From Paratractidigestivibacter sp003150175 (GTDB lineage Bacteria; Actinomycetota; Coriobacteriia; Coriobacteriales; Atopobiaceae), in assembly GCF_964283195.1 (NCBI RefSeq), contig NZ_CAXYLH010000013.1: 51,158 nt of DNA; one strand, 5' to 3'. Below the pieces are notes generated by a model. That model was not told where the DNA came from. It saw only the letters and a program-made list of their open reading frames with translations, and ran no database searches. Positions 30,660 to 41,726 of the stretch are shown piece by piece; position 1 is the first letter of the stretch, and each line of letters opens with the position of its first letter. A program made the translations under genes and the position numbers.

Positions 30660-31028
30660 TTACCCCCTCAGCCCGGTGAAGCCCACCAGGGCGGCGACGA
30701 TTCCGGTGTCGACGAGCCAGATCAGGACGCCGAAGACGATGAGCATGACGATGACGGCCACGGAGTAGCTCTTGAGCTCCTCCTTGGAGGGCCAGGTCAC
30801 GCGATGCATCTCGGTCTTGACGTCGCCGAACCAGTTGGCGATGCGCTTGAAGAAACCGGGCTTCTTGTTCTTGTCGGCCTTGGCGGGGGCCTTGGTGGCC
30901 TCGACCTTCTTCGGCGCAGCCTGGGATGCCCCGGCAGGAGCAGAAGACGCCTGGATGGCCTCGAGGCGGGCGCGCTCTTCGGCGCGGGCCTTACGGGCGC
31001 TCCTCTTTTGACGGTCCTTGTTCGCCAT
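30660..31028 (-). CDS. secE: Preprotein translocase subunit SecE
   Basis: 122 residues. It clamps SecY in the membrane. The N-terminal 60 residues are Lys/Arg/Ala-rich and low in complexity. The conserved amphipathic segment FFKRIANWFGDVKTEMHRVTWPSKEEL is followed by a single membrane segment, VAVIVMLIVFGVLIWLVDTG. AGGGAG precedes the ATG. It is downstream of tRNA-Trp and upstream of nusG. Confidence 0.94.
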   Translation of the reverse strand: MANKDRQKRSARKARAEERARLEAIQASSAPAGASQAAPKKVEATKAPAKADKNKKPGFFKRIANWFGDVKTEMHRVTWPSKEELKSYSVAVIVMLIVFGVLIWLVDTGIVAALVGFTGLRG

Positions 31029-31098
31029 GGGCGATCTCCCTAAATAGTTCTGTACATAGAAACCGGCTAACCCTTGCGGGAAAGCCGGTGGTGAAATC

Positions 31099-31174
31099 TG
31101 GCAGGCCAGGAAGGACTCGAACCCTCAACAAACGGTTTTGGAGACCGCCGCTCTACCATTGGAGCTACTGGCCT
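31099..31174 (-). tRNA. trnW: tRNA-Trp (anticodon CCA)
   Basis: 76 nt with encoded CCA. Acceptor AGGCCAG pairs with CTGGCCT; the anticodon loop CTCCAAA gives CCA; the T arm has GGTTCGAGTCC. It lies between rpmG and secE and is probably cotranscribed with them. Confidence 0.95.
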
Positions 31175-31199
31175 GTAAATGAAGACCCACCGCTATAGT

Positions 31200-31349
31200 T
31201 TAGCGGGTCTCCTTGTGGAGCGTGTGCTTACGGCACCAACGGCAATACTTCTTCAACTCCATGCGATCGGGGTTGTTGGTCTTGTTCTTGTCCGTGGTGT
31301 AGTTGCGGCGCTTGCACTCAGTGCACGCAAGAGTAACCAGAGTACGCAT
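31200..31349 (-). CDS. rpmG: 50S ribosomal protein L33
   Basis: 49 residues, full length for L33. The translation begins MRTLVTLACTECKRRNYTT and ends CRKHTLHKETR. Two CXXC pairs (C9/C12 and C36/C39) make this the zinc-binding form. The ATG at 31349 has AGGAGG at 5 nt. It is first in the rpmG-tRNA-Trp-secE-nusG unit. The PDRMELKKYC segment is typical of the family. Confidence 0.95.
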   Translation of the reverse strand: MRTLVTLACTECKRRNYTTDKNKTNNPDRMELKKYCRWCRKHTLHKETR

Positions 31350-31407
31350 GAATCCTCCTGAACACGTTGTCAACCCCGGGTCTTTATTCGGAGTGACGCG
31401 GTGGTTA

Positions 31408-31437
31408 ACATTACCGTAGGGATACTTTAGGTGTCAA
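31408..31437 (-). promoter_or_regulatory. Promoter of rpmG-tRNA-Trp-secE-nusG-rplKA
   Basis: On the minus strand TTGACA (31432-31437) and TAATGT (31408-31413) are 18 bp apart, about 60 bp upstream of rpmG and just past the tuf terminator. Confidence 0.75.
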
Positions 31438-31535
31438 GCTCATAGGCAAAGTTGTCGCTCGTGCACACATACGCCACACAAACCCGTAAAGCACTGAATG
31501 GGCGACGCAAGACCTCGCGCACCAACGCCAACAAA

Positions 31536-31565
31536 GAAAAACCCGGCACCCAAACGGGTGCCGGG
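31536..31565 (-). terminator. Rho-independent terminator of tuf
   Basis: CCCGGCACCC (31542-31551), 4-nt loop, GGGTGCCGGG (31556-31565); the minus strand continues TTTTTCTTTG. It lies 26 bp after the tuf stop codon. Confidence 0.93.
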
Positions 31566-31591
31566 TAATCAAGCAGAGAGAAGAGCTGAAT

Positions 31592-32797
31592 CTACTCGAT
31601 GATCGTGGTCACGCGGCCATCGCCGACGGTGTGGCCACCCTCGCGGATAGCGAACTTGAGGCCCTGCTCCATAGCGATAGGGTGGATGAGCTCGCAGGTG
31701 ACGGTGATGTGGTCGCCAGGCATAGCCATCTCGACGTCATTGCCGTTGGTGTCGGTGAGCTTCTGCACGTCGCCGGTGATGTCGGTGGTGCGGAAGTAGA
31801 ACTGCGGACGATAACCAGCGAAGAACGGGGTGTGACGGCCGCCCTCCTCCTTGGTCAGGACGTAGATCTCGCCGGTGAACTTCTTGTGCGGGGTCACCGA
31901 GCCGGGCTTGCAGAGGACCTGGCCGCGCTCGATCTGCTCACGCTTGATGCCGCGGAGCAGGATGCCCACGTTGTCGCCAGCCATGCACTCGTCCATGGTC
32001 TTGCGGAACATCTCGATGCCGGTGGCAACGGAGGTCTGGGTATCCTTGATGCCGACGATCTCGATGGGCTCGTTGAGCTTGAGCACGCCGCGCTCGACAC
32101 GACCGGTGGCGACGGTGCCGCGGCCGGAGATGGTCATGACGTCCTCGATGGCCATCAGGAACGGCTTCTCGTCGTCACGCTGCGGCGTCGGGATGTAGGA
32201 GTCGACGGTGTGCATGAGCTCGATGATGGAGTCGACCCACTTCTGCTCGCCCTGGAGAGCGCCGAGAGCGGAGCCGCGGATGATCGGCAGGTCGTCACCG
32301 GGGAAGTCGTACTCGGAGAGGAGATCGCGGGTCTCCATCTCGACGAGGTCGATGAGCTCCTCGTCGTCAACCATGTCGCACTTGTTCAGGAAGACGATGA
32401 TGTAGGGCACGCCGACCTGACGGGCGAGGAGGATGTGCTCGCGGGTCTGAGCCATGGGGCCGTCGGTAGCGGCGATGACGAGGATGGCACCGTCCATCTG
32501 AGCTGCGCCGGAAATCATGTTCTTGATGTAGTCGGCGTGGCCCGGGCAGTCGACGTGAGCGTAGTGGCGCTCCCAGGTCTCGTACTCAATGTGAGCAACG
32601 TTGATGGTAATGCCGCGCTGACGCTCCTCGGGAGCCTTGTCGATGTTCTCGAAGGCGGTGTAGTCAGCCTTGCAGCCCGGGGTCTCGGAGAGAACCTTGG
32701 TGATAGCGGCGGTCGTGGTGGTCTTGCCGTGGTCGACGTGACCAATCGTGCCGATGTTTACGTGGGGCTTAGAACGGTCGAACTTCTCCTTGGCCAT
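31592..32797 (-). CDS. tuf: Elongation factor Tu
   Basis: 401 residues from the start chosen. It delivers aminoacyl-tRNA to the ribosome as a GTP complex. The P-loop GHVDHGKT is at 19-26, followed by DCPGHADY and NKCDMVDD; domains 2 and 3 are complete. Two ATGs lie 6 bp apart (32803 and 32797); AAAGGAGG touches the first and is 6 nt from the second, so MAKEKFDR at 32797 is preferred. The gene is behind three tRNA genes and has its own terminator; it is not in the str operon. Confidence 0.97.
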   Translation of the reverse strand: MAKEKFDRSKPHVNIGTIGHVDHGKTTTTAAITKVLSETPGCKADYTAFENIDKAPEERQRGITINVAHIEYETWERHYAHVDCPGHADYIKNMISGAAQMDGAILVIAATDGPMAQTREHILLARQVGVPYIIVFLNKCDMVDDEELIDLVEMETRDLLSEYDFPGDDLPIIRGSALGALQGEQKWVDSIIELMHTVDSYIPTPQRDDEKPFLMAIEDVMTISGRGTVATGRVERGVLKLNEPIEIVGIKDTQTSVATGIEMFRKTMDECMAGDNVGILLRGIKREQIERGQVLCKPGSVTPHKKFTGEIYVLTKEEGGRHTPFFAGYRPQFYFRTTDITGDVQKLTDTNGNDVEMAMPGDHITVTCELIHPIAMEQGLKFAIREGGHTVGDGRVTTIIE

Positions 32798-32868
32798 TGC
32801 CATCCTCCTTTAGGAAGAACTTACTGCTACATATGCTGAGCGGCGACCGAAGCCGCCGCCTGAAGCTC

Positions 32869-32945
32869 TGGTACCGGTGACTGGATTCGAACCAGTGACA
32901 TCGCGGGTATGAGCCGCGTGCTCTAACCAGCTGAGCTACACCGGC
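32869..32945 (-). tRNA. trnM: tRNA-Met (elongator, anticodon CAT)
   Basis: 77 nt with encoded CCA. Acceptor GCCGGTG pairs with CACCGGT. The anticodon loop CTCATAC gives CAT. The anticodon stem lacks the three G-C pairs of initiator tRNA and the first acceptor pair is matched, so it is the elongator type. It lies 71 bp upstream of tuf. Confidence 0.92.
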
Positions 32946-32967
32946 ATGGTGCCGAACATCTTGAAAA

Positions 32968-33043
32968 TGGAGCCCGCGACCGGATTCGAACCGGTGACCT
33001 CTTCGTTACCAACGAAGTGCTCTACCTACTGAGCTACACGGGC
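32968..33043 (-). tRNA. trnT: tRNA-Thr (anticodon GGT)
   Basis: 76 nt with encoded CCA. Acceptor GCCCGTG pairs with CGCGGGC including one G-T pair; the anticodon loop TTGGTAA gives GGT; T arm GGTTCGAATCC. It sits one base from tRNA-Tyr. Confidence 0.94.
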
Positions 33044-33044
33044 A

Positions 33045-33128
33045 TGGTGGGGATGCCTGGACTCGAACCAGGGAACCCAGAGGGAGCGGATTTACAGTCC
33101 GCCGCAGTTGCCGCTGTGCCACATCCCC
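33045..33128 (-). tRNA. trnY: tRNA-Tyr (anticodon GTA)
   Basis: 84 nt with encoded CCA and the long variable arm of class II tRNAs. Acceptor GGGGATG pairs with CATCCCC; the anticodon loop CTGTAAA gives GTA. It is the first gene of the tRNA-tuf transcript. Confidence 0.94.
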
Positions 33129-33181
33129 ATTCCGTTATCAAGAACTCGCCGGGACTCGATGTCCCCTGCAAGCGGTTTGAA

Positions 33182-33210
33182 ATATTACGGCCACTCCAAA
33201 TTCTTGTCAA
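33182..33210 (-). promoter_or_regulatory. Strong promoter of the tRNA-Tyr/Thr/Met-tuf unit
   Basis: On the minus strand TTGACA (33205-33210) and TAATAT (33182-33187) are 17 bp apart, a near-consensus promoter about 55 bp upstream of tRNA-Tyr. No signal separates the tRNAs from tuf, so one transcript is likely. Confidence 0.85.
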
Positions 33211-33314
33211 CGTATACCCCGTTCCCGGGCGTATCCACTCCTTAATTTCTGCACATCCGCAGGTAGAACCATGTGTTCATCGGAGCATTTTGGCGGCATC
33301 GGGGTTCTAGGCAA

Positions 33315-33344
33315 GAAAAAACCCCAAGACAATGCGTCTTGGGG
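33315..33344 (-). terminator. Rho-independent terminator after tRNA-Thr(TGT)
   Basis: CCCCAAGAC (33322-33330), loop AATGC, GTCTTGGGG (33336-33344); the minus strand follows with TTTTTTC. It ends the cysS-rlmB-yacP-tRNA-Thr unit 13 bp after the tRNA. Confidence 0.92.
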
Positions 33345-33357
33345 CCAAATATTTTTC

Positions 33358-33432
33358 TGGAGCCGGCAGAGGGAGTCGAACCCCCAACCCACGGTTTACA
33401 AAACCGTTGCTCTGCCATTGAGCCATGCCGGC
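33358..33432 (-). tRNA. trnT: tRNA-Thr (anticodon TGT)
   Basis: 75 nt with encoded CCA. Acceptor GCCGGCA pairs with TGCCGGC; the anticodon loop TTTGTAA gives TGT. It begins 36 bp after the yacP stop and has its own terminator, so it is probably processed from the yacP transcript. Confidence 0.93.
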
Positions 33433-33468
33433 GGGTTTGTTGAGTATAGCCGCTACGCGCTGCGAGCG

Positions 33469-34008
33469 CTAGCGTCCCAGGAGTTTCCAGAGCTTCTCGC
33501 GCTGCTCGGGGGAAAGCCGGTCCTCCAGCGTCATGCGCTGGTGCTGACGGGCGGCGTTCTCGTGCTCGTACTCCACCGCGAGGGCGTCGACGTCGTGCAC
33601 GAGCACGTCGCTCGAGATCCTGGACACCGGGATTCCGCCCACGGTAGCGCGGATGGTCGAGTCGGAGGTGACCACCGTGACGGCGTGGGGCACAAGCCGC
33701 TCCTCAGTGACGAGGCGCTCGATCACAGTGTCCGCGCTCTCCCCCGTCTTCGAGAAGATCGTGCGCACCCCTCCCCTCTCGGTATAGGGCCGCTCCGGCG
33801 AGACGTTGTTCGCCGCGTCGAAGACGACGACCGGCTCGTATTTGCCCTTCGCGTACGCCGCGACATCGGATATGAGCAGGTCGCGCGACTGCTCGAAGGG
33901 GTCCGAGACCCCCGAGCGGTCCATGCGCGCCATATAGCGCTCCGACTTGAAGATGACGTTGTACCCGTCCACGACCAGAAGGTCGAGGTGCTTCTTTGCC
34001 TTTGCCAC
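33469..34008 (-). CDS. yacP: NYN-domain ribonuclease, YacP/Rae1 family
   Basis: 179 residues. The PIN-like NYN fold shows the acidic motif LLVVDGYNVIF near the N-terminus, VVVFDAANN in the middle and VTSDSTIRATV later, the usual placement of the metal-binding aspartates. In Bacillus the homologue Rae1 cleaves mRNA in the ribosomal A site; the same role here is inferred from family and neighbours. GTG start at 34008 with GGGGGAG upstream, 1 bp after rlmB. Confidence 0.85.
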   Translation of the reverse strand: MAKAKKHLDLLVVDGYNVIFKSERYMARMDRSGVSDPFEQSRDLLISDVAAYAKGKYEPVVVFDAANNVSPERPYTERGGVRTIFSKTGESADTVIERLVTEERLVPHAVTVVTSDSTIRATVGGIPVSRISSDVLVHDVDALAVEYEHENAARQHQRMTLEDRLSPEQREKLWKLLGR

Positions 34009-34009
34009 G

Positions 34010-34915
34010 CTACTCCCCCGTGCTCACGCGACGAAGCCACTCATAGGCCATGACGGTCGTGGCCTGCGCGACGTTCAGGGACTCGACGCGCCCGCGCTGC
34101 GGGAGCCTGGCCGCGAAGTCGCACTTCTCGAGCACGAGTCGCGAGATCCCGGAGCCCTCCGAGCCCATGACGAGGGCGAGGCGGCCGCCCATGGGGGCGC
34201 CCCACACGTCCGCCTCGGCGTGCTCGGTCGAGGCGCAGGCCCAAAAGCCCGCCTCCTTGAGGCGCTCGACGGCGCGCGCGAGGTTCGAGACCTGCGCGAT
34301 GGGTATGTGGAGCACGGCGCCGGTGGACGTCTTGTACGCACCCACGCCGACCTTGGCGGCCCGGGCATTCGCGATGACGACGCCCGCCGCTCCGACGACC
34401 TCAGCGGTGCGGACGATGGCGCCGAAGTTGCCCTCGTCGGTCACGTGATCGAGGACGATCACGAGGGCGTCGCCGTCGCCCGCCGCGCGGATGACGTCCG
34501 CGAGCTCGGCGTACTCGAAGGGCTTTGCGCGCACGACGATGCCCTGGTGTGCGCCGTGGCTGGAGAGCTGGTCCAGGCGCGAGCGCGGGACGTACTCGAC
34601 GGGCACGCCGCGCTCCTCGAGCCTGCCGACGATGCGCTCGAGCGCCGGGTCGGCCTGGCCGGTCGGCGCGGCGACCAGCGCGCTCTTGAGCGGCATGCCC
34701 GCGGCGAGCGCCTCCTCGACGGCGCGCCTGCCCTCGATGAGGTCGGAACGGGACGCCCCGCCGAGCCCCTGGGGGCGCCCGGCGCGCCCGCGCTGGGGCG
34801 CGCGGCCCCGCTGCTGGGCGCCGCCGCGGCCCTGCTGGCCCCCGCGGCCGCGACCGCCCTGGGGCGCATTGCCCCCGCGGCCCTTCTGGCCGCGCTGCTG
34901 GTTCATCCTCGCCAT
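34010..34915 (-). CDS. rlmB: TrmH-family 23S rRNA 2'-O-methyltransferase RlmB
   Basis: 301 residues. SPOUT methyltransferase that modifies 23S rRNA (Gm2251 in E. coli). The substrate-binding L30-like domain starts near residue 57 (DLIEGRRAVEEAL). The knot motifs are IVLDHVTDEGNFGAIVRTAE, VMGSEGSGISRLV and RVESLNVAQATTV. The first 50 or so residues are an unusual Arg/Gly/Gln tract with many RGG-like repeats, absent from E. coli RlmB. ATG 3 bp after cysS. Confidence 0.9.
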   Translation of the reverse strand: MARMNQQRGQKGRGGNAPQGGRGRGGQQGRGGAQQRGRAPQRGRAGRPQGLGGASRSDLIEGRRAVEEALAAGMPLKSALVAAPTGQADPALERIVGRLEERGVPVEYVPRSRLDQLSSHGAHQGIVVRAKPFEYAELADVIRAAGDGDALVIVLDHVTDEGNFGAIVRTAEVVGAAGVVIANARAAKVGVGAYKTSTGAVLHIPIAQVSNLARAVERLKEAGFWACASTEHAEADVWGAPMGGRLALVMGSEGSGISRLVLEKCDFAARLPQRGRVESLNVAQATTVMAYEWLRRVSTGE

Positions 34916-34918
34916 CGC

Positions 34919-36394
34919 CTAGGCCTTCTTGTGCAGGCGGGCGCCGGCGGCGGTGTCCTCGACCACGAGGCCGAGCGCCGTGATGCCGTCGCGGATCGCG
35001 TCGGCACGGCCCCAGTCCTTGGCCGAGCGGGCCTCCTGGCGGGCGGCCAGCAGGGCGTCGGCGGCCTTCTCGGCGGAATCGCCCTCGTAGCCGGCCTGCT
35101 CGCGAGCGAGGTCGACGAGCTCGTGGGGCAACTCGCCGCCGGCGTTGCGCGCCGGGTCGATGCCGAGCACGCCGCACAGCTCGCAGATGGTGTCCGCAGC
35201 GCGCAGGCACACGGCGTTCGCGTACGCGTCGCCCGCGGCGTCCAGGTAGCTGTTCGCGGCCGTGACCAGCGAGAAGATCGCCGCGAGGCCGCCGGCCGTG
35301 TTGAAGTCGTCGTCCATCTGGCGCCCGAACTCCTCGCGCGCGGCGTCGACGGCGCGGCCGAACTCGCGGTCGGGCTCCTCCAGGGCGCCGCCCTTGGGCG
35401 TGCTCGAGGCCGCCCAGCGCAGGTTGCGCACGCAGGTCTGCAGGCGCTCGAGGGTGCCCACGCTGCCGTCGAGGCGCTCGAAGCTGAAGTCGAGCGGCGC
35501 GCGGTACTGGGTCTGGAGCATCAGCAGGCGCACGGCGTCCGCGGGGTATCTGTCCAGCACTTCCTTCAGGGTGTAGAAGTTCCCGAGGGACTTGGACATC
35601 TTGTCGCCGTTCACGCGCAGCATGCCGGTGTGCATCCAGGTGTTCGCGAGCGCCTTGTCCCAGGCGCACATGGCCTGGGCGGTCTCGTTCTCGTGGTGCG
35701 GGAAGATCAGGTCGGCGCCGCCGCCGTGGATGTCGATGGGCGTGCCCAGGTAGCGGTGGATCATCGCGCAGCACTCGGTGTGCCAGCCGGGGCGCCCTTC
35801 TCCCCACGGGGAGGGCCAGCTGGGCTCGCCGGGCTTGGCGGCCTTCCAGAGGGCGAAGTCGAACGGGTCGCGCTTCTCGTCGTTGACCTCTACGCGCTCG
35901 CCGGCGCGCAGCTGGTCGAGGTCGCGGCCAGAAAGGATTCCGTAGTTGTGGTCGGAGCGCACCGAGAAATACACGTCGCCGGAGGGCACCGGGTAGGCGT
36001 AGCCGCGCTCGATGAGCAGCGAGATCATCTCCTGCATGGCCTCGATCTCTCGCGTGGCGCGCGGGCGGATGTCAGGGTCCATGATGCCGAAGCGGTGCAT
36101 CTGCTCGATGAAGGCGGCGGAGAACTCCTCGGCGACCTCGGCCGCGGTGCGGCCCTGCTCGTTGGCGCGGTTGATGATCTTGTCGTCGACGTCCGTGAGG
36201 TTCTGGGCGAAGGTGACCTGGTAGCCCTTGTACATGAGGTAGCGGCGGATCACATCGAACGAGAGGAACGTGCGCGCGTTGCCGATGTGGATCTGGTCGT
36301 AGACGGTGGGGCCGCAGACGTACATGCGGATCTTGCCCTCTTCGATGGGCTTGAGCTCCTCTTTGCGGTGCGTCTGGCTGTTGTAGACGAGCAT
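34919..36394 (-). CDS. cysS: Cysteinyl-tRNA synthetase
   Basis: 491 residues. Class I synthetase charging tRNA-Cys. HIGH-like motif HIGNART, zinc ligands in YVCGPTVYDQIHIG and GWHTECCAMIH, and KMSKSLGN are all present. AAGGAG precedes the ATG. It starts the cysS-rlmB-yacP block. The order cysS-rlmB-yacP also occurs in Bacillus and relatives. Confidence 0.96.
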   Translation of the reverse strand: MLVYNSQTHRKEELKPIEEGKIRMYVCGPTVYDQIHIGNARTFLSFDVIRRYLMYKGYQVTFAQNLTDVDDKIINRANEQGRTAAEVAEEFSAAFIEQMHRFGIMDPDIRPRATREIEAMQEMISLLIERGYAYPVPSGDVYFSVRSDHNYGILSGRDLDQLRAGERVEVNDEKRDPFDFALWKAAKPGEPSWPSPWGEGRPGWHTECCAMIHRYLGTPIDIHGGGADLIFPHHENETAQAMCAWDKALANTWMHTGMLRVNGDKMSKSLGNFYTLKEVLDRYPADAVRLLMLQTQYRAPLDFSFERLDGSVGTLERLQTCVRNLRWAASSTPKGGALEEPDREFGRAVDAAREEFGRQMDDDFNTAGGLAAIFSLVTAANSYLDAAGDAYANAVCLRAADTICELCGVLGIDPARNAGGELPHELVDLAREQAGYEGDSAEKAADALLAARQEARSAKDWGRADAIRDGITALGLVVEDTAAGARLHKKA

Positions 36395-36449
36395 GCTGCG
36401 CTCCTTGTTACTCCGACAAACTAAAAAACTACTGAAACAGGGTAATACA

Positions 36450-36472
36450 CGCGCGGGACGAGTATCCGCGCG
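36450..36472 (-). terminator. Weak stem-loop after ispF
   Basis: CGCGCGG (36450-36456) and CCGCGCG (36466-36472) form a 7-bp stem 2 bp beyond the ispF stop. On the minus strand TGTATTACC follows, not a true U-run. It may be a weak terminator between ispF and cysS. Confidence 0.35.
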
Positions 36473-36473
36473 G

Positions 36474-36953
36474 CTAGTCCTTCTGGAGCAGGCAGACCGC
36501 CCAGGCGGCGATGCCCTCCTTGCGGCCGACGAAGCCGAGCTTCTCGGTCGTGGTGGCCTTGACGCCCACGGCGTCGACGGGCACTCCCATGGCCTCGGCC
36601 ATGTTCGCCCGCATCCGCTCGCGGTACGGCGCGAGCTTGGGGGCCTGCGCGGCCACGGTGCAGTCGCAGTCGGCGATGCCCCAGCCGCGCCCCTTCACGA
36701 GCGCCGCCACGCGGCGGAGCAGCTCGATGGAGTCGGCGCCCTCATAGGCGGGGTCGTCATCGGGGAAGAGCTTCCCGATGTCGCCCTCGCGAAGGGCGCC
36801 CAGGAGCGCGTCCATGAGGGCGTGCACGAGGACGTCGGCGTCCGAGTAGCCCAGGAGCCCCTGCTCGGACGGCACGTCCACACCGCCCAGGATGCACTTG
36901 CGCCCCGGCGCGAACGCGTGGACATCGAAGCCGTGCCCGATCCTGGTCGTCAT
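36474..36953 (-). CDS. ispF: 2-C-methyl-D-erythritol 2,4-cyclodiphosphate synthase
   Basis: 159 residues. Fifth step of the MEP isoprenoid pathway. Metal ligands lie in GHGFDVH (Asp10, His12); YSDADVLVHAL and the C-terminal KATTTEKLGFVGRKEGIAA are typical. The ATG at 36953 overlaps the ispD stop (ATGA), which suggests coupled translation. Longer upstream frame rejected. The MEP pathway is expected in this lineage. Confidence 0.95.
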   Translation of the reverse strand: MTTRIGHGFDVHAFAPGRKCILGGVDVPSEQGLLGYSDADVLVHALMDALLGALREGDIGKLFPDDDPAYEGADSIELLRRVAALVKGRGWGIADCDCTVAAQAPKLAPYRERMRANMAEAMGVPVDAVGVKATTTEKLGFVGRKEGIAAWAVCLLQKD

Positions 36954-37750
36954 TGGACATCCCTCCCCGGCCGCCTGCCGCAGCCCTCCTCCACGAGGCG
37001 CTGCTCGAGCGTGGCCGCCGCCACGGCGAGGTCCTCTGGTATGGTCACCTTGATGTTGTCGCGCGAGGTCTCCACGCAGACGACCTTGCCGCCGTGGCGC
37101 TCCACGAGCGAGGAGTCGTCGGTCCCCGCGTACTCGTCCCACAGGGCGGCCTTGTGCGCCGAGACGAGCTGCTTGGCGCGGAAGACCTGCGGGGTCTGGG
37201 CCGCCCAGTAGAAGGAGCGGTCCGGCGTGGCCACGATCCGCGTTCCCTCGACGAGCTTGAGCGTGTCGATCGAGCGGTTGGCGCAGATAGCGCCCGCGAG
37301 CGACGCATCGGCCCGCAGCGCGGCGCAGCAGCGCTCGATCGACTCGACCTCGACGAGCGGCCGCGCGGCGTCATGGACGGCGATGAGCTCCGCGTCGCGA
37401 GGGGCCGCCATGAGGCCGGAGTACACCGAGTCCTGCCTCGTCGCGCCCGATGGCGCGAAGCTCACGGGCTTCTGGAGCGTGAGGCGGGCGAGCACCTCCC
37501 GCTCCACGAGCGCCACCTTATCCGGCGCGCAGACGACGATGGTCGACGCCACGCTCGGCGCGCGGTCGAAGGCCATGAGCGACCAGCTTATGAGGGGAAG
37601 GCCGCACAGGTCGACGAACTGCTTGCCGCGCGGGTCGCCGAAGCGCTCCCCCGTGCCCCCCGCGACGATGACCGCGCAGGTGTCGGGGCCGCCCGCAGGT
37701 GCTCCCGTGAGCTCGGCCTCGGCGCAGGTTAGGGCCTCCGCTCCGCTCAT
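36950..37750 (-). CDS. ispD: 2-C-methyl-D-erythritol 4-phosphate cytidylyltransferase
   Basis: 266 residues from the ATG at 37750. It makes CDP-ME from MEP and CTP. The nucleotidyltransferase N-motif is VIVAGGTGERFGDPRGKQF; later SGATRQDSVYSGL, HDAARPLV and TPQVFR are visible. About 25 extra residues precede the catalytic domain. A GTG at 37765 is possible, but the ATG overlaps the disA stop (ATGA) and has GGGGGAAGAG upstream. Coupled with disA and ispF. Confidence 0.94.
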   Translation of the reverse strand: MSGAEALTCAEAELTGAPAGGPDTCAVIVAGGTGERFGDPRGKQFVDLCGLPLISWSLMAFDRAPSVASTIVVCAPDKVALVEREVLARLTLQKPVSFAPSGATRQDSVYSGLMAAPRDAELIAVHDAARPLVEVESIERCCAALRADASLAGAICANRSIDTLKLVEGTRIVATPDRSFYWAAQTPQVFRAKQLVSAHKAALWDEYAGTDDSSLVERHGGKVVCVETSRDNIKVTIPEDLAVAAATLEQRLVEEGCGRRPGRDVQ

Positions 37751-38826
37751 TCGCTCTTCCCCCACATGCGATGGAGGCTGTTGGCGAGCACGCCGGGGTT
37801 CTTGACGCCAATCTCACCCAGGCGGGCGGGGTCGTCGTCCACGGCCTCGAGGACCTCCTGCAGCGAGCCGTACTCGTCCACGAGTTTGTCCGCCATGCCG
37901 TCGCGCACGACCGAGACGCGGCTGAGCGTGCGCAGGCCGAGCGGCGTCATGATGGAGTCCTCGCCGCGCTCGTCGGTATAGCCCAGCAGCTTGGCCACGT
38001 ACTTCGCCGAGCGGAGCTTGGTGTTGTCCGACTCGTGGAGCTTCGCGCGGATCTGGCGAGCGGCCTCCTCGGAGGAGTCGCTCGCGTAGTCGCGGATCAT
38101 GAGGGTGTACGCCTCGTCCATGCTGCCGAGGAGCTCGTTGCGCTGCATGGCGACGGTGCGTCCCTCTCGGCCGAGCTGCAGGATGCAGTCCTCGAGCTCG
38201 CTGCCGGCGGTCATGAGGGTCTCGAACAGATAAAAGATGTTCGTGAGATCGCCCAGGGTCACGTAGTTGTCGAGCTCGAGGCTCGTCAAACGCAGCAGGC
38301 CGCGGTCGAGCTGCTGGCGGGTGTTCTGCATGGCGACGGTCAGCTGGTTGACCGAGACCATGAGGCTCGAGACCGTCTTGAGCTCGTGGCCGACGCCGTC
38401 CACATAGACGTTCACGACCTGGCGGCGCTCGGACACCGAGATCACGACGGCCTTGGTCAGAAGGCTCATGCGCGCGGCGGTGCGGTGACGGGTGCCCGTC
38501 TCGGTCGTGGGCAGCGACGGGTCGGGATTCAGGTGGTAGTTGGCGCGCAGGATGCGGGTCAGGTCCTTGTCCATGACCACGGCACCGTCCATCTTGCAGA
38601 GCTCGAAGAGACGGTTCGCAGTGAACGAGACGTCGAGCTTGAATCCGTCGTCGCCGGCGGCGAGCACGTTCTCGGTGTCGCCGACGCAGATGAGCGCGCC
38701 CATGTGGCCCGCGATGATCATGTCGAGGGCATGGCGCAGCGCCGTTCCGGGGGCGGTTTTGCGGATGGCGTCCTCCAGGCGGGCCTGGCGGTCGTCGTAG
38801 TTGAGCTCGAACAGGGCAGTGTCCAT
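37747..38826 (-). CDS. disA: DNA integrity scanning diadenylate cyclase DisA
   Basis: 359 residues. It makes c-di-AMP from two ATP and scans DNA. The DAC domain shows DGAVVMDKD and TGTRHRTAARM; a helical linker and a C-terminal helix-hairpin-helix segment (EVLEAVDDDPARLGEIGVKNPGVLANSL) follow. The ATG at 38826 has GGAGG 5 nt upstream; a TTG 12 bp earlier is less likely. In Bacillus radA precedes disA; here clpC is directly upstream and no radA lies between. Confidence 0.95.
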   Translation of the reverse strand: MDTALFELNYDDRQARLEDAIRKTAPGTALRHALDMIIAGHMGALICVGDTENVLAAGDDGFKLDVSFTANRLFELCKMDGAVVMDKDLTRILRANYHLNPDPSLPTTETGTRHRTAARMSLLTKAVVISVSERRQVVNVYVDGVGHELKTVSSLMVSVNQLTVAMQNTRQQLDRGLLRLTSLELDNYVTLGDLTNIFYLFETLMTAGSELEDCILQLGREGRTVAMQRNELLGSMDEAYTLMIRDYASDSSEEAARQIRAKLHESDNTKLRSAKYVAKLLGYTDERGEDSIMTPLGLRTLSRVSVVRDGMADKLVDEYGSLQEVLEAVDDDPARLGEIGVKNPGVLANSLHRMWGKSE

Positions 38827-38931
38827 CGATGCCTCCAAAGGGCGGCCGACACCTGGGCCGGCTGGTGTGTATGTGGGTGTTTCGTCCTTCTTTACAAAGT
38901 ATAGGCTGCTCGCAGGGGGCAGGAAGGCGAT

Positions 38932-41535
<2,604 letters not shown>

Positions 41536-41726
41536 GAAGCGGTTCCTCTCGATATGGATAGCCTTAAGTGTGTACCCATAGCAGGAGAATCGCAAACCCG
41601 CGTCACGCGCCGGCAAACTCGTCGGGGCGAGCGGCGCGGCGTCCGCCCGCCGTCCGGGCGGGCGCGGGATTCCGCGGCCTGGGCGGCGCACGCCGACCCA
41701 AAGCCCGCGGCCATCGAGCGCCGAAG

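Noticed and set aside
33017..33310. Plus-strand open frame of 97 codons over the tRNA cluster
   Set aside because: It overlaps tRNA-Thr, tRNA-Tyr and their promoter on the other strand and has no ribosome site.
41640..41665. Terminator between yitT and clpC
   Set aside because: CGCCCG/CGGGCG can pair, but no U-run follows on the minus strand, so termination is not supported.
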